Shown here in pieces: positions 1 through 7,419 of a stretch of 12,509 bases of DNA. The DNA is from an uncultured Actinomycetes bacterium. Its GTDB lineage: Bacteria > Actinomycetota > Actinomycetes > Nanopelagicales > Nanopelagicaceae. The notes beneath the pieces are model-generated. The model was not told the DNA's origin, searched no databases, and saw nothing but the letters and a program-made list of their open reading frames with translations. How positions within the stretch are numbered: position 1 is the first letter of the stretch; each line of letters opens with the position of its first letter. Position numbers and translations under genes: made by a program. Where the stretch lies: assembly GCA_903867285.1 (NCBI GenBank), contig CAIPQX010000160.1:1-12509 (forward strand). The letters run 5' to 3'.

Positions 1-314
1 AGATTGGCTCTGTCATCGCCATGAGATCCAGCCCAGCGCGCAGAGAAGATTCCTGGCGCTCCCCCAAGCGCGTCAACACATAGTCCACTGTCATCGGCGA
101 GGGCGGGAAATCCGGTGTACTCCGAAATTTGATGAGCTTTGAGCAGAGCATTCTCGGCGAAGGTGCTACCTGTCTCTTCTACATTAGGCATTTCGGGAAA
201 GTCACGTAGACCCAATACCTGAATATCGAGATCTGCTCCCTGCAACATCCGTTCGAACTCTTTTACCTTACCGAGATTTCTGGTGGCTAATACAACTCTC
301 TTCGCTTCATCCAC
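1..314 (-). CDS. rdgB: XTP/dITP diphosphatase (RdgB/HAM1 family), N-terminal part
   Basis: This protein hydrolyses non-canonical purine triphosphates (XTP, dITP, ITP) to monophosphates and so keeps them out of DNA and RNA. I translated the minus strand by hand. The reading frame starts at a GTG (314-312) and gives VDEAKRVVLATRNLGKVKEF, with the family's N-terminal nucleotide-binding signature (ATRNxGK). Further on come the ENALLKA helix and the ADDSGL(C/x)VDAL metal/substrate motif followed by GxPGIFSARW. About 104 codons are present, roughly half of the usual 190-200 residues; the C-terminal half lies beyond base 1. A GAAAGG stretch at 327-332 sits about 12 nt before the GTG. The gene lies 24 nt downstream of rph, the usual actinobacterial order, so it is probably the last or near-last gene of the same operon. 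No frameshift is seen in the visible part. Confidence 0.93.
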   Translation of the reverse strand, partial: MDEAKRVVLATRNLGKVKEFERMLQGADLDIQVLGLRDFPEMPNVEETGSTFAENALLKAHQISEYTGFPALADDSGLCVDALGGAPGIFSARWAGSHGDDRAN

Positions 315-338
315 AGTGGTTGAGTACCTTTCGTCGCT

Positions 339-1064
339 TTAAGCGAGGGCGGCGGCCTGCAGGCGAGTGAGCTCAGCGCAGCCTGCAACTCCCAAATCAA
401 GGAGTTGGTTGAGTAGTGCGCGATCAAATGGAACGCCCTCGGCGGTTCCCTGAACTTCGACAAAGTTTCCATCTCCGGTGCAGACGATATTCATATCGGT
501 GTCAGCGTCCACATCTTCTTCGTAACAGAGATCCAACATAGGAACTCCTTTGATGATTCCGACGCTGACGGCTGCTACTGACTGACGCAATGGTTGGCGA
601 TCGGCGAGGATGTGACCCTTACTCTTAGCCCAAGTAATTGCATCGGCGAGTGCAACATATGCACCAGTAATAGCTGCGGTACGTGTTCCGCCATCTGCTT
701 GCAATACATCGCAATCAATAACGATGGTGTTCTCTCCAAGGGCGCGTGTGTCAACTACTGCGCGAAGCGAACGACCGACAAGACGAGAGATCTCTTGAGT
801 ACGACCTCCGAGTTTTCCCTTAACGCTTTCGCGATCGGAGCGGGTATGTGTGGCGCGTGGCAACATGGCATATTCGCTTGTCACCCATCCTTGGCCTTTG
901 CCGGTGAGCCAGCGCGGCACTCCAGGTGTAAATGAGGCAACACAGAGCACGCGGGTATTTCCAAACTCGACGAGTACCGAACCTTCGGCATTATTTAACC
1001 AATTGCGCGTGAAGGTGATTGGGCGAAGTTGGTCTACCTCACGATTATTAAGGCGGTTGCTCAC
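339..1064 (-). CDS. rph: Ribonuclease PH
   Basis: This is a phosphate-dependent 3'-5' exoribonuclease that trims the 3' ends of tRNA precursors and other RNAs, acting as a cytosolic hexamer. The 241 residues match the usual family length. Visible family motifs are the core block with GWVTSEYAMLPRAT at about residues 59-72, GGRTQEISRLVGRSLR at about 86-101, the CDVLQADGGTRTAAITGA block at about 118-135 that includes the phosphate-binding GGTRT, and the acidic DLCYEEDxDADTDMN segment near 195. The start is GTG (1064-1062), which directly abuts the murI TAA stop. A GGAG at 8 nt upstream, lying inside the end of murI, supports this start and suggests translational coupling. Neighbours murI (upstream) and rdgB (downstream) follow a common actinobacterial order. 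Confidence 0.96.
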   Translation of the reverse strand: MSNRLNNREVDQLRPITFTRNWLNNAEGSVLVEFGNTRVLCVASFTPGVPRWLTGKGQGWVTSEYAMLPRATHTRSDRESVKGKLGGRTQEISRLVGRSLRAVVDTRALGENTIVIDCDVLQADGGTRTAAITGAYVALADAITWAKSKGHILADRQPLRQSVAAVSVGIIKGVPMLDLCYEEDVDADTDMNIVCTGDGNFVEVQGTAEGVPFDRALLNQLLDLGVAGCAELTRLQAAALA

Positions 1065-1865
1065 TTATATTGCTCCTTCGACGCTATGTACTTCTGGGCC
1101 GAGGAATCGGCGGGCTAGTTTGTTAAATGAATCGGTGTCACCAGTCGCAACGAACTTATAGGTCGGAGCTCCAGAAACATTGAGCAGGTCTCTTTCAACC
1201 AAGGTGCGATACAAATCTTTAGCGGTCTCTTCTGCGCTAGATACCAAGGTGACTTCATCGCCCATGACATAGGAGATTACGCCGGTAAGTAGTGGATAGT
1301 GGGTGCACCCTAAAACCAAGGTATCGACGTCGGCCGCGATAAGAGGTTGCAAGTATTCGCGCGCGATTGCCGTGATTGCAGGACCTGACGTCTCGCCGCG
1401 TTCTACGAATTCAACGAATGCAGGGCAAGCCACGGAGGTAATAGATAGGTGCGGAGCTGCTGCGAAGGAATCTAAGTAAGCACCGGATTCGATTGTGGCA
1501 TTTGTGCCGATCACTCCCACGCGACCAGAGCGAGTTGCAGAAACCGCGCGCCGAGCCGCAGGTTGAATAACTTCGAGGACGGGAATTTCATAACGCTCAC
1601 GCGCATCGCGCAAGGTAGCAGAGCTAGCGGTATTGCAAGCGATAACGATCGCCTTAACTCCAGCAGCGACGAGCTCATCCATAATTTCCAGAGCGAAGGA
1701 ACGTACTTCAGCGAGCGGACGCGGACCATAAGGACCTCTTGCATTGTCACCGACGTAGATAATGGATTCGCCGGGAAGTTGATCGATGATGGCTCGCGCA
1801 ACGGTGAGACCACCTAAGCCGGAATCAAATACTCCGATGGGGGCAGTGGATAAAGGTTGCGGCAC
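1065..1865 (-). CDS. murI: Glutamate racemase
   Basis: The enzyme interconverts L- and D-glutamate, supplying D-Glu for the second residue of the peptidoglycan stem peptide in the cytosol. The 266-residue product has the family signatures: GVFDSGLGGLTVA at 11-23 with the catalytic-site Asp14 and Ser15, GDNARGPYG at 39-47, the first catalytic cysteine in ACNTASS (Cys77), and the second in LGCTHYPLL (Cys187). Length is normal. The start is taken as GTG (1865-1863), 9 nt after the DUF2017 stop; only a weak purine-rich stretch precedes it, so expression may depend on coupling to the upstream gene. Its 3' end carries the ribosome binding site of rph. Nothing in the sequence suggests a moonlighting or truncated form. 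Confidence 0.96.
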   Translation of the reverse strand: MPQPLSTAPIGVFDSGLGGLTVARAIIDQLPGESIIYVGDNARGPYGPRPLAEVRSFALEIMDELVAAGVKAIVIACNTASSATLRDARERYEIPVLEVIQPAARRAVSATRSGRVGVIGTNATIESGAYLDSFAAAPHLSITSVACPAFVEFVERGETSGPAITAIAREYLQPLIAADVDTLVLGCTHYPLLTGVISYVMGDEVTLVSSAEETAKDLYRTLVERDLLNVSGAPTYKFVATGDTDSFNKLARRFLGPEVHSVEGAI

Positions 1866-1874
1866 CCCGTAAGT

Positions 1875-2444
1875 CTACCCGTCCGTTAGGAGGTTAAGCA
1901 GACTCGTCTGTAGCCAGCCCAGCCAAAAATACACGGCATATATCGCTTTCTGCGGATCATCATCCGATAACGCTTCGAAGATGTCGAAGGAGTCTGGATT
2001 TATTTCCAGGCGTACTGATAAGGCCAGGCGTAGGTCATTGATGGTCATCAGCCAAATTTCGCTATCGAGATCTTCTATGACACCAGCGCGGTCCTCATCG
2101 ACAATAATTTCTAGCGCGGCGCGCACCTCCTTAAGAGCGCGCTGTTTCTTTCCGCGCAAAGTGGGTTCGGTATATCTCCGGAAATCTGCTGCTGCCTCTG
2201 GATCTGCATAAGCGTTGGGTAATAAACGCAGCAGGACGGGATCTTCCGGGACAGTTATCTCTTCAGGGGCTGCTTTTAGTTGTGACATCAACTGCGCAAA
2301 GGGGTCACTCTCGTCATAATGATGATTGAAATCACCCTCGCCGAGCAATTCAAGAAGCTGCTCCACCAGGTTGATAAGGATGTGGGCTTCATCGATCGAG
2401 AGATCTAATGAATATACATCGCCAGCGCGCAAAAATTCCGACAT
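1875..2444 (-). CDS. DUF2017 family protein (unknown function, clpS-linked)
   Basis: This 189-residue soluble protein has no signal peptide or membrane segment. It resembles the actinobacterial DUF2017 family, which is typically encoded between clpS and murI and has no established biochemical role. The N-terminal half is acidic and helical in appearance (EAHILINLVEQLLELLGEG at about 19-37), followed by a linker with DPxLLRLLPNAY near 68-78, a basic RGKKQRALKEV patch near 96-106, and a C-terminal helical part with LRLALSVRLE. The ATG start at 2444 lies 12 nt after the clpS stop and has no clear Shine-Dalgarno, so coupling to clpS is likely. Fixed linkage to clpS suggests a role near the Clp proteolytic pathway, but this is association only. 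The family call rests on recalled sequence features and context. Confidence 0.8.
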   Translation of the reverse strand: MSEFLRAGDVYSLDLSIDEAHILINLVEQLLELLGEGDFNHHYDESDPFAQLMSQLKAAPEEITVPEDPVLLRLLPNAYADPEAAADFRRYTEPTLRGKKQRALKEVRAALEIIVDEDRAGVIEDLDSEIWLMTINDLRLALSVRLEINPDSFDIFEALSDDDPQKAIYAVYFWLGWLQTSLLNLLTDG

Positions 2445-2456
2445 CAGCGTTACTGC

Positions 2457-2747
2457 TTAATTCTTGTCATCGCGTTGCAATGTGGCCCAGAGCCCATGTT
2501 CGTGCAAACGCTGCACATCGCGTTCCATCTCTTCACGAGAGCCTGTTGAGACTGCGGCGCGTCCTTCGTTGTGCACTTGCATCATCAGCGCGTTTGCTTT
2601 CTCGGACGAAAATCCAAATAGTTTAATGAATACATATGTCACGTAGCTCATAAGATTGACGGGATCGTCCCAGACAATCGTCACCCATGGCTTATCAACA
2701 AGTTGCGAGATATCGAGATCTGATTCAATCATTATGTCAGTTGACAT
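2457..2747 (-). CDS. clpS: ATP-dependent Clp protease adaptor ClpS
   Basis: ClpS binds proteins with destabilising N-terminal residues (N-degrons) and hands them to the ClpC/ClpA unfoldase for degradation by ClpP. The core PWVTIVWDDPVNLMSYVTYV (residues 20-39) contains the conserved Asp27-Asp28 that binds the free amino group. His59 in the QVHNEGRA block matches the conserved pocket histidine. A Trp precedes the Asp pair, where E. coli has Asn, as I recall for actinobacterial orthologues. A longer reading frame opens at GTG 2759, but I prefer ATG 2747 because GGGGAG lies 6 nt before it, giving 96 residues beginning MSTDIM. The gene lies 36 nt downstream of the GH18 gene and 12 nt before DUF2017. 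Confidence 0.94.
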   Translation of the reverse strand: MSTDIMIESDLDISQLVDKPWVTIVWDDPVNLMSYVTYVFIKLFGFSSEKANALMMQVHNEGRAAVSTGSREEMERDVQRLHEHGLWATLQRDDKN

Positions 2748-2783
2748 CGCGCTCCCCACCTCTCGAAGTTGATCCCGTGAAAA

Positions 2784-4679
2784 TTAACGAAGCCATACAG
2801 TAACAAACCCAGTCTGAACGCCTGCGAAAATTGGATCCGAAGCGATCGATAATTGGTATTGTGTAAAACCAGTTAGATCATTTGTGACCGCAAATGTGGC
2901 TTTACCTGATACATCAGTTACGGCCGTTGCCCCATTGTTGAGCGTGACGGTTACGCCCGCGTCCGCCGGGGTGACTTGGGCAGTGATTGGATACGAGACT
3001 CCAACTTTCATCGATGCTGGAATCGTCCAGGTAAGTAAGCGGGCGACGTTGACGACAACGATCGGCGTGTCCCCTTCTAGGCGCTGCCAGGTTCCATCGG
3101 TAAACATCTGAACTTTAGTTGTTTGTGTCAACTGCAGAGTTGCTTCATATGTTCCATCGCTGCTCGTAACGCCATCTACCTTTGTCCAGGCTCCACCATT
3201 TGCTTGAGTCTGCAGATGAACCGGAATTCCAGCCGCTGGAGTCTTATCAGGGAGCGTGAATTTTCCAATGAGGTGTGTAGAAGTTCCATAAGGGAGGTTG
3301 AGCGAATCAGCGGTGAGCGATGCGGTGACTGTGTCAGGCGCGATGGAGAGAGCAACAACTCGAATGGCCTGGGCAGCGCTGGGATCTTCCATGCCAAAGG
3401 TCCACTCCGAGAGACCCCCTAACCGATATTGGGAGACGAGATTGGCGCGCGCAGTAAAGCTCTGGGCATCTTGATACCAGACAGTGCGATACGCAGTGCA
3501 GGTTGTGAGCGATCCATTGGCGAGCGTTCCGTTATAGACCTTTTGATAAGTAAACGATGACTCCGCAAATGTTTGGTTATAAATGGGGGTTGCTCCATAG
3601 GTCGCTGCCAAGGCGGCAACATCGTGCATGACAACTGTGGAAACAACACCCGGAGCTACTGCTTTGGTGTAATTAATGGGAAGAGTCGGGCAGGTTCCGA
3701 TCACCTTGGTTACCCAGTCGCGCCCATAACCCGGAATGCCGATATAAATCTTCGATGCAGGAATGACCGAAACCGCATATGAAACTGCGTTGGTAGTCCA
3801 TTGCAAAGGACCGATCGGTCCGGGGCTACTTGTCGAATAGTCATACGCCATGATGTGAAGTTGATCTATAACCGAGGATACCTGCGACCAGGCGTACAGG
3901 TAATAACCTTTTTTGCCCGAGGCCGGATCGAAGAGTGGTGGAGTGGTTATCGACAAGATCTTTTGATTCACGTGTAAGGCTGCAGATAAATCAGTTAGGA
4001 ATTGCACCCAACGCAGTTCTGTAGTTGACCACATTGAGATCGCGTCGACAAATGCAAAGTTTTCAAAGTCCAGATCGATGCCATCGAAGTTATTCGTCAT
4101 AACTAGTTTGACGATGGTATTGACAACATTTTTCCGCGAGGTTGGATTCGCGAGGAGATTTGAAAGTACCAACTGCGAAGTCTTGCCGGTCTTCGGATCA
4201 ACTGCAGTGCCATCGGTGATACTTGGAATCACCTTGAAGCCTGCATCCCGGATTGATTGCAGAGGGATGCACATTGGAACGCTGGGGTTAGCCGGGGTGT
4301 AAAGATCTTGGATTGTGTTTTGATCTTTCAAGGAGTACCAGAAGGGCGACACTTGCTGGATCAAATCGGCGTTAAGAATCACAGAGGGCAGAGAAGTCTT
4401 CATCGAGTAATAAGGGATCCAGCCCGACAAAATCTTCCGCGGTTGCGGGAAGGGAGATGTCGATGGTGTTGGACTTGATGTTGGGGTTGGAGTGGAAATT
4501 GGAGCGGGCGAGGGCAAGACGGTCGGACTGGGAGTAGGTGATGCGGTCGGACATTGGGTTGCAGTGGGAGCTGGGCTGGGTGTGCTTGCGGCATGAGAGA
4601 TCGAAACGCTTGAACCGAGAATCAATGCGGCGAGCGCAACCCCCACTTTTGGAACTAGCGCAGACCCCTTTGGTCTCAC
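2784..4679 (-). CDS. Secreted GH18-family glycoside hydrolase with Pro/Thr/Ser linker and Ig-like tail
   Basis: The 631-residue product is exported. Residues 1-31 form a Sec signal peptide (basic start, hydrophobic VGVALAALILG, cleavage near SHA-AS). Residues 32-80 are a low-complexity Pro/Thr/Ser linker. Residues about 82-440 are a GH18 (chitinase-like, YaaH-type) barrel: the catalytic motif DGIDLDFE is at 199-206 with Glu206 as presumed acid/base, followed by ITTPP, HIMAYDYS (275-282), IGIPGYGRDW (313-322) and LSEWTFGMEDPSAAQAIR near the end of the barrel. Residues about 450-631 look like two Ig-like beta domains. The substrate could be peptidoglycan, chitin or another GlcNAc polymer; the sequence does not decide. 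The GTG start overlaps the DUF3039 stop by 4 nt (GTGA), implying coupling. Placement of an exported glycan hydrolase ahead of clpS-murI is notable. Confidence 0.9.
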   Translation of the reverse strand: MRPKGSALVPKVGVALAALILGSSVSISHAASTPSPAPTATQCPTASPTPSPTVLPSPAPISTPTPTSSPTPSTSPFPQPRKILSGWIPYYSMKTSLPSVILNADLIQQVSPFWYSLKDQNTIQDLYTPANPSVPMCIPLQSIRDAGFKVIPSITDGTAVDPKTGKTSQLVLSNLLANPTSRKNVVNTIVKLVMTNNFDGIDLDFENFAFVDAISMWSTTELRWVQFLTDLSAALHVNQKILSITTPPLFDPASGKKGYYLYAWSQVSSVIDQLHIMAYDYSTSSPGPIGPLQWTTNAVSYAVSVIPASKIYIGIPGYGRDWVTKVIGTCPTLPINYTKAVAPGVVSTVVMHDVAALAATYGATPIYNQTFAESSFTYQKVYNGTLANGSLTTCTAYRTVWYQDAQSFTARANLVSQYRLGGLSEWTFGMEDPSAAQAIRVVALSIAPDTVTASLTADSLNLPYGTSTHLIGKFTLPDKTPAAGIPVHLQTQANGGAWTKVDGVTSSDGTYEATLQLTQTTKVQMFTDGTWQRLEGDTPIVVVNVARLLTWTIPASMKVGVSYPITAQVTPADAGVTVTLNNGATAVTDVSGKATFAVTNDLTGFTQYQLSIASDPIFAGVQTGFVTVWLR

Positions 4680-4945
4680 TCTTTCTTCAATCCGTCGTAT
4701 ATCTCTTTACAGGTAGGGCAGATAGGAAATTTCTCGGGATCACGGCTGGGGACCCATTTCTTGCCACAGAGAGCGCGCACCGCTTTTCCGCTCACCATTG
4801 CTTCAGTGATCTTCTCTTTACGCACATAGTGCGAGAAGCGCTCGTGATCTCCCGCATCAGTGGGCGATAGACGCTCCTCTTCGAGGGTATCTGTGCCGCC
4901 TATCCCAATCGGCTCACCGCGCGAGGGGGCGAATGGGTTTCTCAT
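4676..4945 (-). CDS. DUF3039 family protein (small, probable zinc-ribbon-like)
   Basis: This is a small cytosolic protein of unknown function, widespread in actinobacteria. The conserved body is GDHERFSHYVRKEKI, followed by a VRALCGKKWVP stretch and then DPEKFPICPTCKEIYDGL. The CPTC pair together with the upstream Cys (ALCGK) and His residues could form a metal site, which is inference. The frame opens upstream at 4993, but I start at ATG 4945 (89 residues, MRNPFAPSRG). An upstream start would overlap the argF start, and a TAACAT -10 element lies 7 nt before this ATG, fitting a leaderless mRNA. The 3' end overlaps the GH18 start by 4 nt. It is the first gene of the minus-strand run toward rdgB. 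Confidence 0.85.
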   Translation of the reverse strand: MRNPFAPSRGEPIGIGGTDTLEEERLSPTDAGDHERFSHYVRKEKITEAMVSGKAVRALCGKKWVPSRDPEKFPICPTCKEIYDGLKKE

Positions 4946-4952
4946 AACCCCA

Positions 4953-4958
4953 ATGTTA
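4953..4958 (-). promoter_or_regulatory. Putative -10 element of a leaderless promoter for the DUF3039-GH18-clpS operon
   Basis: On the minus strand TAACAT (fits TANNNT) is followed by exactly 7 nt and then the DUF3039 ATG at 4945. A start site at the usual 6-7 nt downstream would fall at or next to the A of the ATG, so the mRNA would have no leader. No Shine-Dalgarno at a useful distance is present, and no clear -35 is visible. Confidence 0.5.
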
Positions 4959-4963
4959 TCGCC

Positions 4964-4969
4964 TACGAT
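4964..4969 (+). promoter_or_regulatory. Putative -10 element of a leaderless promoter for argF
   Basis: TACGAT (fits TANNNT) ends 6 nt before the argF ATG at 4976, placing transcription initiation at the start codon itself. No Shine-Dalgarno precedes the ATG. A perfect 10-bp palindrome, ATTACGTAAT (4968-4977), overlaps the -10 edge and the start codon and could be a regulator site or chance. The element faces the opposing DUF3039 -10 only 5 bp away. Confidence 0.5.
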
Positions 4970-4975
4970 TACGTA

Positions 4976-5920
4976 ATGAAGGATCTCCTGCATACCGCCG
5001 ACCTCTCCCGGAGTGATGTCGAGCTTTTGCTCGATACCGCAGCCGATTTCGCGGTCAAGCCGCTCCTAGCCAATACCGCTCTGGCTAATCGAACGGTCGC
5101 GATTTATATGACCAAGCCATCGACGCGCACCCGTTTGGCCTCTGAGACAGCGGTCGCGCATCTAGGTGGAACCCCCATCTTTATTCGCGGCGATGATTTA
5201 CAAATCGGCCGCGGTGAAACGATTGCAGATACCGCTCGCGTAATAAGTGGATACGCATCAGCGTTGATCATCCGAACCTTTAAACAATCTGATGTCGATG
5301 AGCTGGGTGCCAACTCAACGATTCCTGTGATCAATGGATTAACCGATGATGATCACCCAACGCAATTGCTCGCCGATTGGGTCACCATCCGCGAAGCATT
5401 TGGCAAAGATATCTCTGGTCGTAAATTCACCTACGTGGGCGATGGCAACAATATGGCGCATGCTTGGCTAACCATGGGTGCGATTATGGGAGCGCATGTT
5501 GTTGTTGCAACACCGGGTGGAAATTACGCACCGGATCAAGGTGCCGTTGCAGGTGCGCGTGCGATCGCTGCCAAGACGGGAGCGACCATCGAGGTCTTGA
5601 CCGATCCTGAGGCAGCCGCAAAGGGTGCCAGCGTTCTCTACACCGATGTTTGGATGTCCATGGGAGATCCAGAAGATGAGCGAACCGCCAAGCTGAAGGC
5701 CCTGGCGCCATTTGCGGTGACCGAGAATTTGATGGGGCTAACTACATCGGATGCCATATTTATGCATTGCCTGCCCGCCCACCGTGGTGAAGAGGTATCA
5801 GCAGAAGTGATAGATGGCAAGAGGTCGGTCATCTGGCGTGAGGCATATCACCGTCGCACGACAATTCAGGCTATTTTATATCACTTAGTCCGCGGTGAAT
5901 TGAGTGGGAACACTATTTAG
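4976..5920 (+). CDS. argF: Ornithine carbamoyltransferase
   Basis: The enzyme condenses carbamoyl phosphate with ornithine to give citrulline in arginine biosynthesis; it is a cytosolic trimer. The 314 residues match family length. The carbamoyl-phosphate loop STRTR is at 49-53, followed by the GGTPIFI and DLQIGRGETIADTARV segments. HPTQ lies at 127-130. The ornithine-side residues are in DGNNMAHAW (156-164), SMGD (228-231; E. coli has SMGE) and the HCLPAHRGEEV signature with the reactive Cys265. These separate it from aspartate carbamoyltransferase. The start is ATG 4976, consistent with the -10 spacing and with homology beginning MKDLL. It stands alone here, not in an arg operon, and is followed after 68 nt by the pnt operon. 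No terminator hairpin was found between them. Confidence 0.96.
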   Translation: MKDLLHTADLSRSDVELLLDTAADFAVKPLLANTALANRTVAIYMTKPSTRTRLASETAVAHLGGTPIFIRGDDLQIGRGETIADTARVISGYASALIIRTFKQSDVDELGANSTIPVINGLTDDDHPTQLLADWVTIREAFGKDISGRKFTYVGDGNNMAHAWLTMGAIMGAHVVVATPGGNYAPDQGAVAGARAIAAKTGATIEVLTDPEAAAKGASVLYTDVWMSMGDPEDERTAKLKALAPFAVTENLMGLTTSDAIFMHCLPAHRGEEVSAEVIDGKRSVIWREAYHRRTTIQAILYHLVRGELSGNTI

Positions 5921-5976
5921 GAAGGTTTTAACTTGCTTTTGCGGTGTTATGCCTACTAATTGCTTGTCACGCTCGC

Positions 5977-5982
5977 TAGATT
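5977..5982 (+). promoter_or_regulatory. Putative -10 element of a leaderless promoter for the pnt operon
   Basis: TAGATT (fits TANNNT) ends 6 nt before the pntAA ATG at 5989, the same geometry as at argF. There is no Shine-Dalgarno before the ATG. No convincing -35 hexamer is found 16-18 nt upstream. Confidence 0.5.
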
Positions 5983-5988
5983 AACGCC

Positions 5989-7095
5989 ATGCGTGTAGCC
6001 GTCCCGAAAGAAACTAGACCTGGCGAAAAGCGAGTCGCCCTAGTCCCAGACATCATTTCTAAGCTAACCAAAGCTGGACTTGAAGTCGTTATTGAATCCG
6101 GTGCAGGAGTTGCTGCTGAATTTTCAGATGCGCAATTTACTGCGGCCGGTGCCACCGTCAAGAGCGGAAATGTCATCAGCGATGCCGATGTAGTTCTATC
6201 GGTACAACCACTGACGCCCGATGCGATGAAGTCGCTTAAAAAGGGTGCAATTACTATCTCATTCTTATCACCAACTACTGCAGTCGATTCCATCGAAGCG
6301 GCAGTTGCGGCGAGCGTGACAGCGATCTCCCTCGAACTCGTGCCACGTATTTCACGTGCACAGTCGATGGATGCCCTGACATCACAAGCTCTCTGCGCGG
6401 GATACAAAGCGGTGCTCGTTGGTGCCGAACTCTCCCCTCGATTCTTCCCACTCTTGATGACGGCAGCAGGAACAGTTACTCCTGCAAACGTTGTTGTCCT
6501 AGGCGCTGGTGTTGCCGGTCTCCAAGCGATTGCTACTGCAAAGCGCCTCGGTGCCGTGGTGAGCGCGTATGACGTGCGACCTGCTTCTGCCGATGAAGTG
6601 AAGTCGATGGGTGCCAAGTTCATCACCCTGGAACTCGAAGCTCTTGAAGGCACTGGCGGATATGCGCGCGAGATGACTGAAGATCGTGCTGCCAGGCAAC
6701 GCGAACTTTTGACACCATATATTGCTGCTGCCAATGTACTTATTACGACAGCCGCTGTTCCTGGTCGTCCCGCACCACGCCTTGTCACAGCAGAGATGAT
6801 CGCTGCCATGGCACCTGGCTCGGTAGTCGTTGACCTCGCTGCCGAAACTGGCGGTAACGTTGAAGGTACCAAGCCTGGCGAGATCGTTACCACCGCAAAT
6901 GGTGTTCGTATGTGGGGTGGTAAGGATGTTCCAAGCCAACTCGCATTCCACGCATCGATGCTCTACTCACGTAACGTCGTCAATCTCTTGCTCTTGATGG
7001 TCAAAGAGGGACAAGTTGTTCCTAACTTTGAAGATGAAATTATCGAAGCCGCTACCGTCACGATGAACGGCGAAAATCGCAAGGGAGCTAAGTAA
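5989..7095 (+). CDS. pntAA: NAD(P) transhydrogenase subunit alpha, NAD(H)-binding domain I (PntAA)
   Basis: This is the soluble NAD(H)-binding subunit of the proton-translocating transhydrogenase, which transfers hydride from NADH to NADP+ driven by the proton gradient. The 368 residues match the separate PntAA of three-subunit enzymes such as that of Rhodospirillum rubrum. Visible features are the N-terminal MRVAVPKETRPGEKRVALVP shared with alanine dehydrogenases, the block PRISRAQSMDALTSQA (119-134), a Rossmann fold with VVVLGAGVAGLQA at 168-180 followed by AYDVRP, a mobile-loop segment around 210-245, and a late conserved VVVDLAAETGGNVEGTKPGE. The domain I to membrane linkage found in E. 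coli PntA is absent, because the membrane part is the next gene. Its TAA stop directly abuts the pntAB ATG. Confidence 0.95.
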   Translation: MRVAVPKETRPGEKRVALVPDIISKLTKAGLEVVIESGAGVAAEFSDAQFTAAGATVKSGNVISDADVVLSVQPLTPDAMKSLKKGAITISFLSPTTAVDSIEAAVAASVTAISLELVPRISRAQSMDALTSQALCAGYKAVLVGAELSPRFFPLLMTAAGTVTPANVVVLGAGVAGLQAIATAKRLGAVVSAYDVRPASADEVKSMGAKFITLELEALEGTGGYAREMTEDRAARQRELLTPYIAAANVLITTAAVPGRPAPRLVTAEMIAAMAPGSVVVDLAAETGGNVEGTKPGEIVTTANGVRMWGGKDVPSQLAFHASMLYSRNVVNLLLLMVKEGQVVPNFEDEIIEAATVTMNGENRKGAK

Positions 7096-7419
7096 ATGAG
7101 TAGCAATTTAGTCTGGTTATCAATCTTCGTTCTATCTGTCTTCATCGGCTTTGAGGTGGTATCAAAGGTTTCTACAACACTTCACACTCCCCTGATGTCA
7201 GGTGCAAACGCCATTCACGGAATCATCTTGGTTGGCGCAATTACTGTTACCGATCACGCTGATAGCAACCTGCAATTGGGTCTTGGTATCGCTGCGGTCG
7301 TGCTTGCAACCATCAATATGGTCGGCGGATTCGTCGTTACCGATCGCATGCTCGAGATGTTCAAAGGTAAACCCCGCGTCAAAAAGGATGTAGATGCAGT
7401 AGGGGGTGATTCCAAGTGA
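7096..7419 (+). CDS. pntAB: NAD(P) transhydrogenase subunit alpha, membrane part (PntAB)
   Basis: This small integral membrane subunit forms part of the proton channel (domain II). Its 107 residues hold about three hydrophobic helices: LVWLSIFVLSVFIGFEVVSK near 5-24, the family-typical TTLHTPLMSGANAIHGIILVGAI near 27-49, and LGLGIAAVVLATINMVGGFVV near 61-81, followed by TDRMLEMFK and a charged tail. The ATG follows the pntAA stop without a gap, with GGGAG (7083-7087) 8 nt upstream. Its own TGA stop overlaps the pntB GTG start by 4 nt, so the three proteins are probably made by coupled translation in fixed ratio. Confidence 0.95.
   Translation: MSSNLVWLSIFVLSVFIGFEVVSKVSTTLHTPLMSGANAIHGIILVGAITVTDHADSNLQLGLGIAAVVLATINMVGGFVVTDRMLEMFKGKPRVKKDVDAVGGDSK

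Noticed and set aside
2748..2759. GTG start for clpS, four codons upstream
   Set aside because: The GGGGAG ribosome site would lie inside the coding part; ATG 2747 has it at the right distance.
4946..4993. Upstream start for DUF3039, 16 codons longer
   Set aside because: It would overlap the argF start and include its own likely promoter, and the added residues do not look like the family's N-terminus.
5921..5988. Rho-independent terminator between argF and pntAA
   Set aside because: There is a short T-rich stretch but no GC-rich stem before it.
5976..6893. A 305-codon minus-strand open frame across pntAA
   Set aside because: It is fully antisense to a clear PntAA gene, is rich in Ala/Ser/Thr/Arg as expected from a shadow frame, and has no recognisable domain.
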